64,000 bases of DNA from Nocardia sp. XZ_19_385 (GCF_015355755.1 NZ_JACVEE010000002.1:310001-374000); one strand, 5' to 3'. Shown: positions 50,020-59,002, counted from the stretch's first letter. Numbers and translations: made by a program. Notes: generated from the letters alone by a model not told the origin.

Positions 50020-50790
50020 CTACGGGAGCGGCATGATTCGCACGACGGTGGTCGTGGTGCCGCCCACGACGAACCACAGGCGCAAGCTCGGCCGCCCGGC
50101 GCCGTCGCCCGGCTCGTAGCGGCTGCGCACCATCACATGCTGGCGGGCCAGCACCGGCGCCACGTACTCGATGACCGCGCGGTGCGGGGCCGCGACGAGC
50201 TTCGGGTACTCGACGAGGAACTGCTCCGCGGCCTGCCAGTAGCAGGCGTTGTTCACGTGGTTGTAGCTGTCGATGTCGGTGGCGCGCACCGGAAACGGCA
50301 GATCGGTGTCGGACTCCGGCGGCGTCGGATCGATCAGGTACGGCCGCCAGCGCAGGCGATGCTCCTGGGTGGTTTGCGCCAGGTATGCCAGGCCCTCGTC
50401 GCTGATCCGGGCGGGCATGTTGTTCGACTCGCTGATATTGATCCAGAAGCCCTCGGTCTCGATCAGACCGCCGTTGCCGCTGGTGATCCGCACCCGCATA
50501 TTCGTCCAGCGGGTCGACATGCTCGAGCACCAGCGCAGTAGCTGGACCTCGTCGGGCCACTGGATCGGCCGGATGACATCGATGACCGTGCGCCGGACGA
50601 TCCAGCTCGGATCGGTGCGGTGCAAGGTTGTCTTATGCAACTGCTCCCAGGCGATATCCTGCAGGTAGCGGGCGACACTGTCGAACCGCAACCGGTCATA
50701 CGGATCCACATCACCAGCCCGGACGGGCCACGCCGAAGCGAAGCCCATGCCCTCCTGGGGAAGCGGGGCGAGTGGCTGATCGAGTGACAC
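50020..50790 (-). CDS. Acyl-ACP thioesterase-family protein
   Basis: 256 residues, double hotdog fold of the FatA type. The first half has DPYDRLRFDSVARYLQDIAW, the second has DIDSYNHVNNACYWQAAE with the conserved NHVNN active-site region. It would release fatty acids from ACP or CoA. GTG 50790 is chosen because GAGGAG sits 5 nt upstream; the open frame continues far upstream without similarity. Confidence 0.82.
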   Translation of the reverse strand: MSLDQPLAPLPQEGMGFASAWPVRAGDVDPYDRLRFDSVARYLQDIAWEQLHKTTLHRTDPSWIVRRTVIDVIRPIQWPDEVQLLRWCSSMSTRWTNMRVRITSGNGGLIETEGFWINISESNNMPARISDEGLAYLAQTTQEHRLRWRPYLIDPTPPESDTDLPFPVRATDIDSYNHVNNACYWQAAEQFLVEYPKLVAAPHRAVIEYVAPVLARQHVMVRSRYEPGDGAGRPSLRLWFVVGGTTTTVVRIMPLP

Positions 50791-50936
50791 TGGTGCTCCT
50801 CGCGCCGCACGGTGTGCGGCGTTTTTTCTTGCGGTGCTCTTCTGAGACGACTTTACGGGGCATACGTCACACCCTCGCGTCGAGATCGGCATACCCGCGC
50901 GTAGCACCACCTCGCCGGCCGTCGCCAGCACCTCGA

Positions 50937-52031
50937 TCAGTAACCGACGTAGCTGCCGCCCTTGCTCATCGCCGCGATGCCGGGAACATTCGACAGCGAG
51001 CCGTAGCGCTCGATGGCGTACCTGCTGCCGGCGATGATGTTGTCGACCGGGTTGTAGATGTCGTCGTGGCCGGGCAGCTTGTAGGAGTTGAACGTCGGGT
51101 CGATGGTCTGCATCAGGCCCTTGGACGGAATTCCCGCCGCCGCGTTGCTGTCCCAGAGGTTGATGGCGTTGGGGTTGCCGCCGGATTCCTTCTCGATGAT
51201 CTTGGCGATGATGGCGGCGTCGCTGTCGCTGATGTCGTAGCCTGCCGCGCGCAGCTCCTGGATCGCCTTTTCGATCCATTCCTTCTGCTCGCCGGTGGGC
51301 ATGGTGGTGGGCGCGTCGCTGCTGTACTGGTTCCCCGTGCCGGAGCCGGTGTTCGAGGTGAGGTTGCTGCTCGGGCTCTGTGTGCCGGGACTCTGGGTGC
51401 CCGGGCTCTGGGTGCTCGGCTTCTGGGTGCTCGGCTGCTGAGTGGTCGCGGGCGTCGTCGGCGCTTGCTGCACACCGAGTTTCGGATCGCCGAGGGCGTC
51501 GTAGGCGGCTTGCAGCTTCGCGACCGCCGCGGCGACCTTGGTTCTGGCGGTGGTCGCGACCCCTTCGGCCGCGGCCAGGGCGTTGGTGATGTCCAGTTGC
51601 CGCTGCGCGGCCGCCAGGTCCTCGGCGACGACGGCCTCATCGCTACCGCCCGCTTTGCGGATCTCGGCGACGCGCGCGGTGGCGGTGACGACGCCCGCAT
51701 CGGAAACCTCGAATGCGGGCTTCTGATTCAGCGCGTCGTCCCGCAGCTGCACCACCTTGGCTTTCGCGTTGTTCAGGTTTTCCACCTGTTCGTCGAACGC
51801 GGTCTTCAGCTCCAGCAGGGCGGCGCTCACGGCGGAGGCGCGGGTCTTCTCGGTCTCCATGCGGGTGTTGGCCGCGCTCGCGGCGGCGCCGGACCAGCCC
51901 AGCGCCTGGGTATCGGTGATGCTCTTGATGAAGATCCCGTCGAGTTTGGTGGAGACCGTGTTCGCGAGCGTGCCGGCGGCGGTGAGCTTGGTCGGCTCCC
52001 ACTTGGCGACATCCGGAATCGTGAGGGTCAT
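50937..52031 (-). CDS. Lytic transglycosylase with type VII-type helical N-terminus
   Basis: 364 residues. The N-terminal ~190 residues are helical and Ala/Lys/Glu-rich (coiled-coil-like, as in ESX substrates). A Thr/Gln/Pro/Ser linker with TQSPG repeats (~200-235) follows. The C-terminal ~110 residues are an SLT lysozyme-like domain, with catalytic Glu in IIEKESGGNPNAIN, then GLMQTIDPTF and NIIAGSRYAIERYG. There is no signal peptide, so export with the upstream EspC-like partner (4-nt overlap) is likely. It should cut peptidoglycan. Confidence 0.82.
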   Translation of the reverse strand: MTLTIPDVAKWEPTKLTAAGTLANTVSTKLDGIFIKSITDTQALGWSGAAASAANTRMETEKTRASAVSAALLELKTAFDEQVENLNNAKAKVVQLRDDALNQKPAFEVSDAGVVTATARVAEIRKAGGSDEAVVAEDLAAAQRQLDITNALAAAEGVATTARTKVAAAVAKLQAAYDALGDPKLGVQQAPTTPATTQQPSTQKPSTQSPGTQSPGTQSPSSNLTSNTGSGTGNQYSSDAPTTMPTGEQKEWIEKAIQELRAAGYDISDSDAAIIAKIIEKESGGNPNAINLWDSNAAAGIPSKGLMQTIDPTFNSYKLPGHDDIYNPVDNIIAGSRYAIERYGSLSNVPGIAAMSKGGSYVGY

Positions 52032-52348
52032 TTCACCTCCAGGCCGATGGTCTTCAACTTGTCAGCGAACTCCGCTTCGGCCAGCTCGAATTTCCCGGCC
52101 GCGTTCTGCATGTTGTCCGCGACCGTGCCGAGGCGCTCGTTGATGCGCTGCAAGCAGTTGTTGAGCGTGTCCGTGGCACTGGTGACGACCGTGCCGAAAT
52201 CGGTGCCCGGCAGCGCGCCGGAGGCGAAGTTGAAACCTGCGCCGGCGCCGAGACTGGTGACATCGGTTGCCTCGGTACGCAGATTGGTGGCGAACTTCTG
52301 CAAAGCCGCAGTGTCGACTTGCAATTCGTTGCCGTTCGGGCCAGTCAT
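52028..52348 (-). CDS. EspC-type type VII secretion target
   Basis: 106 residues, helical, no signal peptide. LQVDTAALQKFATNLRTEA at the N-terminus and a second helix with ADNMQNAAGKFELAEAEFADKL fit the ESX/EspC-like substrate family. There is no WxG motif and no tryptophan at all. AGAAGGGGG lies 5 nt before ATG 52348. It overlaps the transglycosylase start by ATGA and probably forms a secreted pair with it. No ESX machinery genes are nearby. Confidence 0.72.
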   Translation of the reverse strand: MTGPNGNELQVDTAALQKFATNLRTEATDVTSLGAGAGFNFASGALPGTDFGTVVTSATDTLNNCLQRINERLGTVADNMQNAAGKFELAEAEFADKLKTIGLEVK

Positions 52349-52519
52349 GGAAACCCCCTTCTCCCCGACCTGAATTCGCGGCAAGCTTAGCCAAATTCCC
52401 ACCGTGTGGACAGGCCGCAGCGCCCCGGGACCGGGGGCCGAACCAGAACTCGACCGGCGTCACGCGAGCCGATTTCCCGATGAGGGCATCTGCAGGCAGA
52501 CGCCTTCGGATGCTCCGGT

Positions 52520-52525
52520 TATGTT
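52520..52525 (+). promoter_or_regulatory. -10 element upstream of quinone oxidoreductase gene
   Basis: TATGTT fits TANNNT. Seven nt later lies an in-frame GTG (52533), so either a leaderless longer protein begins there or this is a short leader for ATG 52584. Confidence 0.4.
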
Positions 52526-52583
52526 GGTCACGGTGTCATCGGCGACCGAACGCGTCGCCGCAGAAGGACAGAGAGGTCGGCCC

Positions 52584-53558
52584 ATGCGTGCAGCTCAGGT
52601 CAGCAAACTGGAGGGACCGGAAGTGATCGAGGTGGTGGACATCCCGGAGCCCGCGGGCTACCCCGGCGGGGTCGTCATCGACGTGCACGCGGCGGGAGTC
52701 GCGTTCCCGGACGTGCTGATGACCCGCGGGCTGTACCAGATGAAGCCGGAACTGCCCTTCGTCGTCGGCGGCGAGATCGCGGGCATCGTGCGGGAAGCGC
52801 CCGCGGACGCGCACGTCCAAGCGGGTGACCGGGTGGTCGCGCTGACCTTGCTCGGCAATGCGATGGCCGAGGTCGCGGTGGCGCCCACGCAGATGGTGTT
52901 CAAACTGCCGGACAACATCTCGCTGGAAGCCGGCGCGGGCATCCTGTTCAACGACCTGACCGTGCACTTCTGCCTGCGCAACCGCGGCCGGCTGGCCCCC
53001 GGCGAGACGGTGCTGGTGCACGGCGCGGCCGGTGGCATCGGCACCTCCACGCTGCGGATGGCCCAGGCGCTGGGTGCGGGCAAGGTGATCGCCGTGGTCA
53101 GCACCGAGGCGAAGGCGGAGGTCGCACGGGCCAACGGCGCCACCGACGTAGTGCTCACCGAAGGCTGGCTGGCGGCCGTCAAGGAGATCACCGGCGGGCG
53201 CGGCGTGGATATCGTGCTCGACCCGGTCGGCGGTGACCGGTTCACCGACAGCGTCCGTTCGCTCGGTTCGGCCGGACGACTGCTGGTCGTCGGCTTCACC
53301 GCGGGCGAGATCCCCACGGTGAAGGTGAACCGCCTGCTGCTCAAGAACGTCGAAGTCACCGGCGCCGCCTGGGGTGAATGGGTCATGACCCACCCGGGTT
53401 ACCTGCAGGAACAGTGGGCCGAGGTGGAGCCGCTGCTGGCCGCCGGGAAGATCACGCCGCCGCAGCCGGTGCTGTACCCGCTGGAGCGGGCGGCGGAAGC
53501 TGTTGCGTCCCTGGACAACCGGACCGCGACCGGCAAGGTCGTCGTCACCCTGCGCTGA
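52584..53558 (+). CDS. NADPH:quinone oxidoreductase-family enzyme (zinc-free MDR)
   Basis: 324 residues. N-terminal GroES-like domain (GVAFPDVLMTRGLYQ, VVGGEIAGIV), then a Rossmann domain with VHGAAGGIGTSTLRMAQALG. The zinc-binding Cys/His set of alcohol dehydrogenases is absent. The C-terminal YPLERAAEAVASLDNR is typical. GAGAGG precedes ATG 52584; a leaderless GTG 52533 is possible. Substrate unknown; quinones or enones are expected. Confidence 0.88.
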   Translation: MRAAQVSKLEGPEVIEVVDIPEPAGYPGGVVIDVHAAGVAFPDVLMTRGLYQMKPELPFVVGGEIAGIVREAPADAHVQAGDRVVALTLLGNAMAEVAVAPTQMVFKLPDNISLEAGAGILFNDLTVHFCLRNRGRLAPGETVLVHGAAGGIGTSTLRMAQALGAGKVIAVVSTEAKAEVARANGATDVVLTEGWLAAVKEITGGRGVDIVLDPVGGDRFTDSVRSLGSAGRLLVVGFTAGEIPTVKVNRLLLKNVEVTGAAWGEWVMTHPGYLQEQWAEVEPLLAAGKITPPQPVLYPLERAAEAVASLDNRTATGKVVVTLR

Positions 53559-53642
53559 GACGTCCGCCCCGGGCGCAGTGTTCCTGCGTCCGGTGGCGGA
53601 ACCGGGCACGGTTTGCGGGCGACAGATGACCTGGTCGGCTCG

Positions 53643-53648
53643 TAGTCT
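53643..53648 (+). promoter_or_regulatory. -10 element (TAGTCT), likely leaderless start
   Basis: TAGTCT ends 9 nt before ATG 53658, and no ribosome site is visible in the 99-bp gap. Confidence 0.4.
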
Positions 53649-53657
53649 GAGCGCACC

Positions 53658-54770
53658 ATGAAGCTGTCGAATCGGGTCCTGAACCGGACGCTCCTCGCGC
53701 GCCAGCATCTGCTGGAGCGGTCCACGCTGACCGCGCACCAGATGTGTGATCATCTCGTCGGCCTGCAGGCGCAGGACGTGCCGCCGCCGTTCATCGGATT
53801 GTGGAGCCGGATAGCGGATTTCGATCCGGCGACGGTCTCGGACGCCCTCGACGACCGATCCCTGGTCCGGATCACCTTGATGCGCGGCACCATTCACCTG
53901 GTCACGCCGCCGGACGCGCTGCGGATCGCACCACACATTCAGCCGGAGCTCGAAAAGGCCCCATTCCGTAAGGGTTTCAACTACGGCGCGATGGTCGGGC
54001 TGGAGCCGGAGGAAGTGCGCAAGCACGGCGAGGCCGTCCTCGGCGACGAGCCCATGTCGGCGGCCGACATGCGCGCCCGCGCCGCCGAACTCTATCCGGA
54101 CCGCGATGCCGGCGCGGTGCTGCAGACCTGGTTGTATCAGCTTCCGGTCCTGCAGACACCGCCCCGCGGCAAGTGGAAGGACAACAGCAGGCCGGTCTGG
54201 TCCCGCATCGAGCCGTGGCTGGGCGCCCCCCTGGACCCCACCTACCCGTTGCCGGAGTTGCTGATTCGCTATCTGCGCGCCTTCGGGCCGGCCAGCACGA
54301 TGGACATGCAGGCCTGGTCCCGATTGACCGGCATCAAGAAGGCCATCGAGCAACTCGGCGACCGCGTTCGCACCTACACCGACGACCGCGGCCGCACCCT
54401 CTACGACCTGGCCGACGCCGAGCTCGCCGATCCCGACCTGCCCGCCCCGGCCCGCCTGCTCGGCTGGTACGACAACGCCGTGCTCTCGCACCAGGACCGG
54501 ACCCGCATCGTCCCCGACGGCAACGCGCCACCACTGCGCGCCTTCGCCACCGCCGTGTCGTCGATCTTCCTCGACGGGTACCTCTCGGGCCTCTACAAAA
54601 TCTTCCCCAAGAGCGGCACAGCCCGCCTGCGCATCAGCCCCACCCGCCCCTGGTCACCCGCGGAACGCGCCGAAGTCGAAGCGGAAGCCTGTGCCCTGCT
54701 CGCCTTTTTGGAAGGCGACAAGGACCCGGTCGTCGAAATCCTCGACCCCGGCGCCGACCTGAAACCCTGA
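53658..54770 (+). CDS. Winged-helix DNA-binding (HTH_42) protein
   Basis: 370 residues, the typical length. LNRTLLARQHLLER and the GLQAQD block match the HTH_42/YcaQ-AlkZ superfamily; the QxQ motif in LQAQ is the catalytic signature of its DNA glycosylases. Later blocks TLMRGTIHLV, IRYLRAFGPASTMDMQAWS and LLGWYDNAVLSH are conserved. It may remove alkylated or crosslinked bases, but most actinobacterial members are untested. Confidence 0.8.
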   Translation: MKLSNRVLNRTLLARQHLLERSTLTAHQMCDHLVGLQAQDVPPPFIGLWSRIADFDPATVSDALDDRSLVRITLMRGTIHLVTPPDALRIAPHIQPELEKAPFRKGFNYGAMVGLEPEEVRKHGEAVLGDEPMSAADMRARAAELYPDRDAGAVLQTWLYQLPVLQTPPRGKWKDNSRPVWSRIEPWLGAPLDPTYPLPELLIRYLRAFGPASTMDMQAWSRLTGIKKAIEQLGDRVRTYTDDRGRTLYDLADAELADPDLPAPARLLGWYDNAVLSHQDRTRIVPDGNAPPLRAFATAVSSIFLDGYLSGLYKIFPKSGTARLRISPTRPWSPAERAEVEAEACALLAFLEGDKDPVVEILDPGADLKP

Positions 54771-54783
54771 CCGGGCGAGGTAC

Positions 54784-55197
54784 CTAGTCCCACCAGACGC
54801 TGAGCAACCCGTAGTTCCGTTCCCCCGACCCGAGGGCCGAGCAGATCTCCTCGGGGTCGGTGTGGACCTTGATTCGATCCGCGTACCACTGCTCCTCGCA
54901 CACGACCCGGGCCATTTCATGGGCGGTGTCCGGGCTGCTGGTCAGGATGAACAGGGTGTCGACGTTCCAGCTGTCGCTGTCCAGGTCGCGCAGTTTGATC
55001 AAGGACATGTCCGGCAGCCAGCCCGGGTTTTCGGCCCAGTCGTTGAGGCGGTCGATGCAGGCGGCCACCCAGAGCTCGCGGTGGCGTTGCAGGCTGGCGA
55101 CCACGCGTGGGCCGTCGAAATTGTTGAAGGAGGAGCGGCGAATCAGGTCGAGCTGGATCTCTTGCACGGTGGCTTCGGACAGCAGCGGCTGGGTCAT
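54784..55197 (-). CDS. Hypothetical protein
   Basis: 137 residues from MTQPLLS; the longer frame upstream has no similarity or ribosome site. Soluble, mixed alpha/beta, with RSSFNNFDGPRVVASL and LFILTSSPDTAHEMARV. I recognise no family with certainty. It converges on the HTH_42 gene. Confidence 0.6.
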   Translation of the reverse strand: MTQPLLSEATVQEIQLDLIRRSSFNNFDGPRVVASLQRHRELWVAACIDRLNDWAENPGWLPDMSLIKLRDLDSDSWNVDTLFILTSSPDTAHEMARVVCEEQWYADRIKVHTDPEEICSALGSGERNYGLLSVWWD

Positions 55198-55286
55198 GGT
55201 GGGCTCCAATCGGATACGAGAACGGCAAGCGCTATGCACCGATCCTCACGAGTCGCCAGCCCAGGCGACACCCGTCTCCCGGCGAG

Positions 55287-55313
55287 TGTGGACAACACGC
55301 AGGGTGTGGATAA
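55287..55313 (-). other. Pair of DnaA-box-like sequences upstream of 55197 gene
   Basis: On the minus strand, TTATCCACA (55313-55305, perfect) and TTGTCCACA (55295-55287), same orientation, 18 bp apart, in the spacer between fprB and the hypothetical gene. Confidence 0.4.
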
Positions 55314-55341
55314 CTTTTTGTCTTCACAGGGGCAAACGAAA

Positions 55342-55372
55342 GCCGGTCGGATCCCTAGTGGATCCGACCGGC
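55342..55372 (-). terminator. Terminator after fprB
   Basis: Perfect 13-bp stem GCCGGTCGGATCC / GGATCCGACCGGC with loop CTAGT, 17 nt beyond the fprB stop. Confidence 0.85.
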
Positions 55373-55388
55373 CATCGAGCGAAATATC

Positions 55389-57059
55389 TCAGCCGCGAGC
55401 GGCTTTCAGCAGGTCTTCGCGGGTGGTGAACTTGACGCGCGGGCGGCGGGCGGACTTGCCCGCGGTCTTCTCCGCCTGATCGATGGACTTCCAGCCCTCG
55501 CGATCCACCAGGTCGGGCTGACGCTCGGCGACCAGGGCCTTGAGGGCGGCGCGGTCGGCTTGGGGCTTGTTCAGTTTGCCGCTGGTGAAGTCCGAGACGA
55601 GTTGTTCCACAGTCTCTTCGGAGTCGGTGCGGTTGGAGCCGATGACGCCGCGGGGACCGCGCTTGATCCAGCCGCTGACGTAGACGCCGGGGACGGGAGC
55701 GCCGTCTTCGCCGATGACCCGGCCGTGTTCGTTGGGGACCACGGCGCGGCCCTCGTCGAAGGGCAGGTCGGCGACCGGCTCGCCCTTGTAGCCGATGGAG
55801 CGCAGCACCAGGCCGGCGTCCAGGCTTTCGGTGCGGTCGGTGGCGCGGGCCACGACCTGACCGCCCTCTTCGACCAGTTCGTTGTGCACGAACTCGATGC
55901 CCTCGACCTTGTCGGTGCCGGTGACGGCGGCCGGGGAGCCGAGGTAGCGGAAGACGATGCGGCGGTTGGCCGGATCGCGGCGGCCCGCGGCGTACTCCTT
56001 GGCGAGGGTGTACTTGAGCTGCAGGTGCGGCTCCACCTCCGGATCGTCGAGCACCGCCCGGCTGGCGTCGTCGAGCTCCAGGTCGGCGTCCTCGACGACG
56101 ATGTCCACACCCTTCAGGTGCGCCAGCGCCAGGAACTCCGGCGAGGTGTAGGCCGCCTGCAGCGGGCCGCGCCGGCCGAGCACGACGACCTCGCGGATAT
56201 TGCTGCGGCGCAGCGCATCCAGGGCGTGATCGGCGATATCGGTCTTGGCGAGTTCGTCCGGGTCGACGGTGAGCACGCGGGCCACGTCGAGGGCGACATT
56301 GCCGTTGCCGACGATGACGGCGCGCTCGGCGGACAGGTCGAACTGGCGGTCGGCGAAATCGGGATGGCCGTTGTACCAGTTGACGAATTCGGTGGCCGAA
56401 TGACTACCGGGCAGGTCCTCACCGGGCACATTCATGCGGCGGTCGGACTGGGCGCCGACCGCGTAGAGGACGGCGTGATGGTGCTGCAGCAGCTCCTCGT
56501 GCGAAATGTGGGTGCCCACTTCCACATTCAGGTAGTACTGCAGGGTCTCGCGCCGGAACGCGGACTCGAACAGGCTCGACACCGTCTTGGTGCCGGGGTG
56601 ATCCGGGGCGACGCCGTTGCGCACCAGACCCCACGGGGTCGGCAGCCGGTCGAACATCTCGACCTCGACATCGCAGCGCCGCAGCAGCTCGTCGGCCGCG
56701 TAGCAGGCGGCCGGCCCGGCCCCGACGATGGCGACCCGCAATGTGCCGAGTTCCTTCGGCGGACGCGCGGGCGTCACGATCGGATCGAAGTTCGATTCCA
56801 GCGGGTGCCGCTCGAAGTAGGCGGCATTGATGTCTTTGTAGCGCGCCAGCGATGCCGTCAGATCGTCCTCGGAGAAGATGGCCTCCACCGGGCACGCGTC
56901 GACACAGGCCCCGCAGTCGATGCAGGTGTCGGGATCGATGTAGAGCATCTCGGTCGTCGCGAACTCCGGCTGGTCCGGGGTGGGACGAATGCAATCGACC
57001 GGGCACTCGGTGACGCAGCTGGCGTCGTTGCAACAACGCTGCGTGATGACGTAGGCCAT
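55389..57059 (-). CDS. fprB: Ferredoxin-NADP reductase with fused 7Fe-type ferredoxin (FprB)
   Basis: 556 residues. The N-terminal ferredoxin carries two cysteine sets: C9/C10, C15, C19, C23 and C46-x2-C49-x2-C52-x3-C56 (CIDCGACVDACP). The adrenodoxin-reductase-type domain follows: FAD motif VAIVGAGPAACYAADELL (~110-127), LVRNGVAPDHPGTK, NADP motif VIVGNGNVALDVARVL (~245-260) and the C-terminal VYVSGWIKRGPRGVIGSN. It moves electrons between NADPH and ferredoxin. The order and length match mycobacterial FprB. Confidence 0.93.
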   Translation of the reverse strand: MAYVITQRCCNDASCVTECPVDCIRPTPDQPEFATTEMLYIDPDTCIDCGACVDACPVEAIFSEDDLTASLARYKDINAAYFERHPLESNFDPIVTPARPPKELGTLRVAIVGAGPAACYAADELLRRCDVEVEMFDRLPTPWGLVRNGVAPDHPGTKTVSSLFESAFRRETLQYYLNVEVGTHISHEELLQHHHAVLYAVGAQSDRRMNVPGEDLPGSHSATEFVNWYNGHPDFADRQFDLSAERAVIVGNGNVALDVARVLTVDPDELAKTDIADHALDALRRSNIREVVVLGRRGPLQAAYTSPEFLALAHLKGVDIVVEDADLELDDASRAVLDDPEVEPHLQLKYTLAKEYAAGRRDPANRRIVFRYLGSPAAVTGTDKVEGIEFVHNELVEEGGQVVARATDRTESLDAGLVLRSIGYKGEPVADLPFDEGRAVVPNEHGRVIGEDGAPVPGVYVSGWIKRGPRGVIGSNRTDSEETVEQLVSDFTSGKLNKPQADRAALKALVAERQPDLVDREGWKSIDQAEKTAGKSARRPRVKFTTREDLLKAARG

Positions 57060-57279
57060 AGTGTGCAGATCCTCGAAATGTGCGTGGGCTGTATGCCACC
57101 CGGGGGGGTTTGCGGTGGACCGGTGGTGTCACGGGGTCGGGCTTCGCGCGGTTGTGACGCCGCTTTCAGTGTGCCTGAAGAGTGGCGCACGCCTCTCTCC
57201 GGACTGCCACGGTCCTATCACAGCGGATCTTGTACGCGTCAATCCCCCACCACATCGTGAGACGAACAGCGATCGGCCT

Positions 57280-57285
57280 TACGGT
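57280..57285 (+). promoter_or_regulatory. -10 element (TACGGT), likely leaderless start
   Basis: TACGGT ends 7 nt before ATG 57293; only GGGC lies between. Same hexamer and near-equal spacing as at 38695. Confidence 0.45.
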
Positions 57286-57292
57286 AGGGCGC

Positions 57293-57784
57293 ATGGTGCG
57301 GACCCTGATCCTCCTGCGGCACGGCAAGTCGAGTTATCCGGACGGTGTCGGCGACCATGAGCGCCCGCTGGCGCCGCGCGGGCAGCGCGAGGCCGGCTTG
57401 GCGGGGGAATGGCTGCGCGCGACCCAGCCGCCGATCGACGCGGTGCGTTGCTCCACGGCGGTACGGACACGGGAAACCTTGACCGCCACCGGAATCGACG
57501 CCCCCGTGGTGTTCGAGCGCGGCATCTACGAGGCGTCCCCGCGCACGCTGATCGAACTGGTCCAGCTCAGCGACGAGGACGTGTCCACCGTGCTGCTGAT
57601 CGGCCATGCGCCGGGAATGCCGTGGACCGCCTGGGAGCTGGCGGCGAACCGGAACTCCGATCAGGCGATCGAGCTCAGCAGGAAATTCCCCACTTCAGCG
57701 CTGGCGGTACTCGAATTCGACCGGCCGTGGGCCGAAGTGGATCCGGGTACCGGCGAACTCACCCACTTCCACGTGCCGCGCTGA
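57293..57784 (+). CDS. Histidine phosphatase, SixA-like
   Basis: 163 residues. LILLRHGKSSYP holds the phospho-accepting His; ERPLAPRGQREA and CSTAVRTRETL provide the conserved arginines, and IGHAPGM the second catalytic His. Short SixA-type phosphohistidine/phosphoester phosphatase. The ATG at 57293 precedes the motif directly, and the upstream extension has no similarity. Confidence 0.88.
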   Translation: MVRTLILLRHGKSSYPDGVGDHERPLAPRGQREAGLAGEWLRATQPPIDAVRCSTAVRTRETLTATGIDAPVVFERGIYEASPRTLIELVQLSDEDVSTVLLIGHAPGMPWTAWELAANRNSDQAIELSRKFPTSALAVLEFDRPWAEVDPGTGELTHFHVPR

Positions 57785-57985
57785 CTATTTGAGCAGCTTG
57801 CCGCCGACCACGACGACGACGCCGAGGATCAGCAGCAGCACGAAGGCGACGAACCCGTTCGTCAACCACCACACCACGCCGAGCGCGAGCAATACCGGTG
57901 CCACCGCGACCGCGGTGATGAAGGGACTTTCCCGGACCGTGGCCAAAGCCGAACGAGCCCGGACACGATCAATTTCCTTAGCCAT
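57785..57985 (-). CDS. Small two-helix membrane protein
   Basis: 66 residues. A basic N-terminus (MAKEIDRVRAR) precedes two adjoining hydrophobic helices (FITAVAVAPVLLALGVVWW; FVAFVLLLILGVVVVVGG). Function unknown. Its stop abuts the sixA-like stop. The frame extends to 58120, but the ATG at 57985 begins the plausible protein. Confidence 0.6.
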   Translation of the reverse strand: MAKEIDRVRARSALATVRESPFITAVAVAPVLLALGVVWWLTNGFVAFVLLLILGVVVVVGGKLLK

Positions 57986-58082
57986 GGTCCCCAGGGTAGG
58001 CCGGGAAATCGGGGCCGTCCCGATGTCTGGGAATCGGCCGATTTCCGCTGCGTGCGGCGGTGCCCGGTGGGAGGCTGAGGCG

Positions 58083-58451
58083 ATGGATTGGAAAATCGAA
58101 CTCATCGCAATTCCCGTCACCGACGTCGACCGTGCGAAGGATTTCTACACCTCGATCGGCTTCAACGCCGACCACGATCACTCCCCCAGCGCCGACGTCC
58201 GCTTCGTGCAGCTGACCCCGCCGGGCTCAGCCTGCTCGATTTGCATCGGCACCGGCCTCACCGAGGCGGCTCCGGGCAGCGTCGAGGGCATGCAGATCGT
58301 CGTCGCCGACGCCGAAAAGGCCTACCAGCACCTGGTCGCCGCCGGGGTGGAGGCGACCCCGGTCAAGGACTTCGGCTGGGGTCTGTTCACCTTCTTCGCC
58401 GACCCCGACGGCAACAAATGGGCCATCCAGCAGCTGCCGAAGTACGACTGA
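58083..58451 (+). CDS. Glyoxalase/VOC-family protein
   Basis: 122 residues, a single VOC unit: IELIAIPVTDVDRAKDFYTS at the start, FTFFADPDGNKWAIQQL at the end. Likely a metal-dependent lyase, dioxygenase or resistance-type protein. GGGAGG lies upstream of the ATG. Substrate unknown. Confidence 0.85.
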   Translation: MDWKIELIAIPVTDVDRAKDFYTSIGFNADHDHSPSADVRFVQLTPPGSACSICIGTGLTEAAPGSVEGMQIVVADAEKAYQHLVAAGVEATPVKDFGWGLFTFFADPDGNKWAIQQLPKYD

Positions 58452-58484
58452 GCAGCACCCCCGCGACTTCGTGAAGAATTGGCC

Positions 58485-58515
58485 TTGCTTGGAGTGCACT
58501 CCAGGTGAGTAGCGT
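58485..58515 (+). promoter_or_regulatory. MerR-type promoter with 19-bp spacer
   Basis: -35 TTGCTT (58485-58490) and -10 TAGCGT (58510-58515) are 19 bp apart. The spacer holds the perfect palindrome TGGAGTGCACTCCA (58490-58503). The over-long spacer with a central dyad is the hallmark of MerR-activated promoters. It lies 31 bp before merR. Confidence 0.8.
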
Positions 58516-58546
58516 CGGTCATGTTCTTCGAGAAGGGCGAGGGTAG

Positions 58547-59002
58547 ATGGGTCTTCCGGCAGGTCAGAGCAGTGTCAGTGACCACGATCGGCCACGGTAT
58601 TCGATCGGCGAGGTCGCCGAGCGATCCGGGCTGAGCCGGGACACCCTGCGCTGGTACGAACGGATCGGGCTGATGGATTACGTCGGCCGCGACCACACCG
58701 GAAAGCGCCGGTTCAGCAACCGCGACCTGGAGTGGCTGGCGCTGATCGGGCGCCTGCGCACCACCGGGATGTCGGTCGCCGACATGGTCCGCTACGCCGA
58801 ATTGGTGCGGTCCGGCGATGCGACGCTGCCGGAACGGTTGCAGATGTTCCGGAACACCCGCGCTGAAGTGCTCGCCCAGATCGAGGAACTCCGCCGGACC
58901 GTCGAGGTGCTGGATTACAAGATCGCCCTGTATTCCGGTGACAACTCGGTGGCCCGGCCGGCCTTACTCATCGCGCACGACAGCAAAGGAAATCCGAAAT
59001 GA
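58547..59002 (+). CDS. MerR-family regulator
   Basis: 151 residues. N-terminal MerR winged helix (YSIGEVAERSGLSRDTLRWYERIGLM, GKRRFSNRDLEWLALIGRLR), then a helical dimerisation region. There is no metal-binding cysteine set, so an organic or aldehyde signal is more likely. The stop overlaps the aldo/keto reductase start (ATGA), a common pairing. It should act on its own 19-bp-spacer promoter. Confidence 0.9.
   Translation: MGLPAGQSSVSDHDRPRYSIGEVAERSGLSRDTLRWYERIGLMDYVGRDHTGKRRFSNRDLEWLALIGRLRTTGMSVADMVRYAELVRSGDATLPERLQMFRNTRAEVLAQIEELRRTVEVLDYKIALYSGDNSVARPALLIAHDSKGNPK

Noticed and set aside
50791..51279. N-terminal extension of the thioesterase frame
   Set aside because: It overlaps the transglycosylase gene in another frame and lacks similarity; GTG 50790 has a good ribosome site.
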